Assembly (NCBI GenBank): GCA_964653595.1
Contig: CAZZHH010000004.1
Coordinates: forward strand, 33,737 to 97,736
Reading direction: 5' to 3'
From: JBAXTE01 sp964653595
GTDB lineage: Bacteria; Bacteroidota; Bacteroidia; Bacteroidales; WCHB1-69
DNA length: 64,000 nucleotides
Part shown: positions 62,185 to 64,000 of the stretch, one piece after another
Layout of the letters: each line of letters opens with the position of its first letter
Numbering within the stretch: position 1 is the first letter of the stretch
The notes under the pieces: model-generated
What the model saw: the letters and a program-made list of their open reading frames with translations, nothing else
Told to the model about the DNA's origin: nothing
Database searches by the model: none
Made by a program: the position numbers and the translations under genes

Positions 62185-63573
62185 TTAATATCCTAAAATC
62201 TTCAACATTGGTTTCCAAGTTTGTTCTTTAGCAAACAATTTTGGGTACAATTCACCATCTTCATCTTTATCAATAATCACTATTTTTGGAGCAGGTATCA
62301 AACAATGTTGAATTCCACCATAACCACCAACCGATTCTTGATATGCTCCTGTATGGAAAAAACCAATATATTGGGGTTCTTGTCCTAATTTTGGCAAGAA
62401 AACAGCATTTGCATGAGCTTCTGAATTGTAATAATCGTGACTATCACAGGTCAACCCACCCAAAAAGACACGTTCATACTCCTTATCCCAGTTGTTAATT
62501 GCAATCAGCATAAAACGTTGACTAATAGCCCATGTGTCGGGCAAAGTAGTCATAAAAGAGCTATCAATCATATCCCAAAGTTCACGATCATTTTGTTGTT
62601 TTTGAGCAATAATAGAATACAGCACAGCACTACTTTCACCTACGGTATATGATCCGAATTCGGTAAAAATATTTGGTTCTTGAATATTGTTTCGTTCGCA
62701 AATACTTTTAATTTGAGAGATAATCTCTTCGGCCATATACTCATAATCATACTCAAAGGAAAGCGAATTCTTAATTGGAAAACCTCCTCCTATATTTAAA
62801 GAATCGAGTTCGGGACACAATTTTTTTAGCTCACAATACACATTCACACATTTAGTTAGCTCATTCCAATAATAAGCAGTATCGCTAATACCAGTGTTGA
62901 TAAAAAAATGGAGCATTTTTAACTCAAACTTAGGATTATCTCTTATCTTTTCGAGATAAAATGGCAATATATCATTATATCGAATACCTAAACGTGAAGT
63001 ATAAAATTCAAATTTAGGCTCTTCTTCTGCAGCGATACGAATCCCAATTTTAAACTTCGTATTAATTAGTTCATCCAGCTGATCCAACTCATTCTTATTA
63101 TCTAAAATTGGAATAGTATTAGAAAAACCTTTATTGATAAACTCCGCAATATTTTCAATGTAATTATATTTTTTAAAACCATTGCATATAATATATTTCT
63201 CTTGAGTCATCAACCCTTGCTCAAATAAGTTGTCAATTATATTAAAATCAAAAGCAGACGAAGTTTCAAGATGGACGTCATTTTTCAAAACCTCTTCTAA
63301 TACATACGAAAAGTGTGAGCTCTTTGTGCAATAACAATAATGATAATCAGCATCGTAATCCGCTTTCGCCATAGCAACATTAAACCAACGTTTAGCCTTT
63401 TGAATATTACTACTTATCTTTGGCAGATACGTAATCTTTAATGGAGTTCCATATTGTTTTATCAAATCCATCAAATCAATTCCATTAAACATTAATTCAT
63501 TGTCTTGTACTAAAAATTCGTCTTGTGGAAACTCAAAGGTTTGATTTATTAAATCAATATAATTTTTCTTCAT
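62185..63573 (-). CDS. speA: Arginine decarboxylase (short, Bacteroidota type)
   Basis: The 462-residue enzyme has a PLP-dependent alanine-racemase-fold (group IV, type III) layout: YHYCYCTKSSHFS near 78-90 with the PLP-binding Lys, HFFINTGISDT near 213-223, LNIGGGFPIKN near 250-260 and GLTCDSHDYY near 386-395, where the second active-site Cys/Asp are. It is shorter than the 630-residue E. coli SpeA and belongs to the Bacteroidota form related to carboxynorspermidine decarboxylase. It decarboxylates arginine to agmatine. speB follows after 18 bases. The related meso-diaminopimelate decarboxylase is less likely because of the speB pairing. Confidence 0.88.
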   Translation of the reverse strand: MKKNYIDLINQTFEFPQDEFLVQDNELMFNGIDLMDLIKQYGTPLKITYLPKISSNIQKAKRWFNVAMAKADYDADYHYCYCTKSSHFSYVLEEVLKNDVHLETSSAFDFNIIDNLFEQGLMTQEKYIICNGFKKYNYIENIAEFINKGFSNTIPILDNKNELDQLDELINTKFKIGIRIAAEEEPKFEFYTSRLGIRYNDILPFYLEKIRDNPKFELKMLHFFINTGISDTAYYWNELTKCVNVYCELKKLCPELDSLNIGGGFPIKNSLSFEYDYEYMAEEIISQIKSICERNNIQEPNIFTEFGSYTVGESSAVLYSIIAQKQQNDRELWDMIDSSFMTTLPDTWAISQRFMLIAINNWDKEYERVFLGGLTCDSHDYYNSEAHANAVFLPKLGQEPQYIGFFHTGAYQESVGGYGGIQHCLIPAPKIVIIDKDEDGELYPKLFAKEQTWKPMLKILGY

Positions 63574-64000
63574 TGCTTGATCTGTTCATTATAATTAATC
63601 ACAAAATTACAATAATTTTAAATATAAAATCATAATTTCAAACAATCCAACTTGATTAAATGAATACAATTTGAATCATTTAACTCATTTAAATCTTCAT
63701 TAAAATTCAAAATAACTTTCAAAACCCTATGATGATAAATCGAAAAACAATTCAAATTTTTTTATAATATATTGAATTTTAGTATTATATAAATTTTTAT
63801 TCCTCATTATGATGTGCATTTTTCAATCAATTTAGATAATACAAATGCGGTTGAATTAATCTATTTAAAATACAAAAACACAATTACAGTAAGATGCTAT
63901 ACTATCAACCCCACAATAGATAGGCATAAACAAACATAAATAGAACCACATTAAACTTAAACAGTAAAACAACCATAACCATCTCTAACATATCCCTAAA
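63574..64000. other. 427-base AT-rich end of the window without a recognisable gene
   Basis: No ORF, tRNA or hairpin terminator could be supported. The minus strand has a -7 element TAATTTTG (63602-63609) about 28 bases upstream of the speA ATG, with no fitting -33 box. The rest is poly-A/T-rich sequence that may hold the promoter of the next gene outside the window. Confidence 0.5.

Overview
The window is AT-rich (roughly one third G+C by eye) and reads as chromosome of a member of the Bacteroidota. Supporting points are type IX secretion (T9SS) C-terminal sorting domains, Bacteroidota-type promoters (TAnnTTTG at -7, TTTG about 20 bases upstream), a dnaE-trxA pair, a fused FeoAB iron transporter with its small Cys-rich partner, a DUF3276/PUR-family protein, FKBP lipoproteins and the short Bacteroidota-type arginine decarboxylase. 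There are no insertion sequences, phage genes, CRISPR arrays or rRNA. One tRNA-Met is present, next to a decayed partial copy of itself.

Layout. 0-12 kb: a membrane protein cut by the window edge, a TPR lipoprotein and a TfoX-N-like protein; then on the minus strand a Wzz/O-antigen-ligase pair and dnaE-trxA; then on the plus strand a ParC-type topoisomerase subunit and a MarR-like regulator. 12-21 kb: the tRNA-Met locus with palindromes, then a minus-strand run lptF - two GT4 glycosyltransferases - a GT-C glycosyltransferase - ligA - an EamA transporter. 21-30 kb: an outer-membrane barrel, tex, a secreted subtilisin with PKD, cleaved-adhesin and T9SS domains, another GT-C enzyme, a DEDDh exonuclease and an acidic secreted protein of unknown role.

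30.4-38.2 kb, plus strand: the most interesting locus. Six genes (HyfB-, HyfC-, HyfE-, HyfF-, HyfG- and HyfI-like) encode a complete membrane arm and connecting subunits resembling a group 4 energy-converting hydrogenase or complex I. The large subunit has no [NiFe] cysteine motifs. The NuoB-like subunit keeps only one of four cysteines for the proximal [4Fe-4S] cluster, while one ferredoxin-type cluster remains intact. It therefore resembles the 'energy-converting hydrogenase related' (Ehr) class, whose reaction is unknown. A HEAT-like gene follows 6 bases behind and looks co-transcribed.

38-51 kb: an FtsX-like permease, a dNTP triphosphohydrolase, rlmH, an orphan sigma-54 response regulator, a frameshifted outer-membrane protein gene, a T9SS beta-helix-like protein, a DUF4349 lipoprotein and a PUR-family protein on the plus strand. 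On the minus strand lies an iron operon (feoAB - M50 peptidase-like - FeoB-associated Cys-rich protein) with an Hpt protein downstream. 51-64 kb: a giant TamB-like protein head to head with tsaD (start codons four bases apart), an unknown protein, and then minus-strand genes for two FKBP lipoproteins, an NrnA-like DHH phosphoesterase, lumazine synthase, a TPR membrane protein, agmatinase and arginine decarboxylase (arginine to agmatine to putrescine). The last 427 bases hold no recognisable gene.
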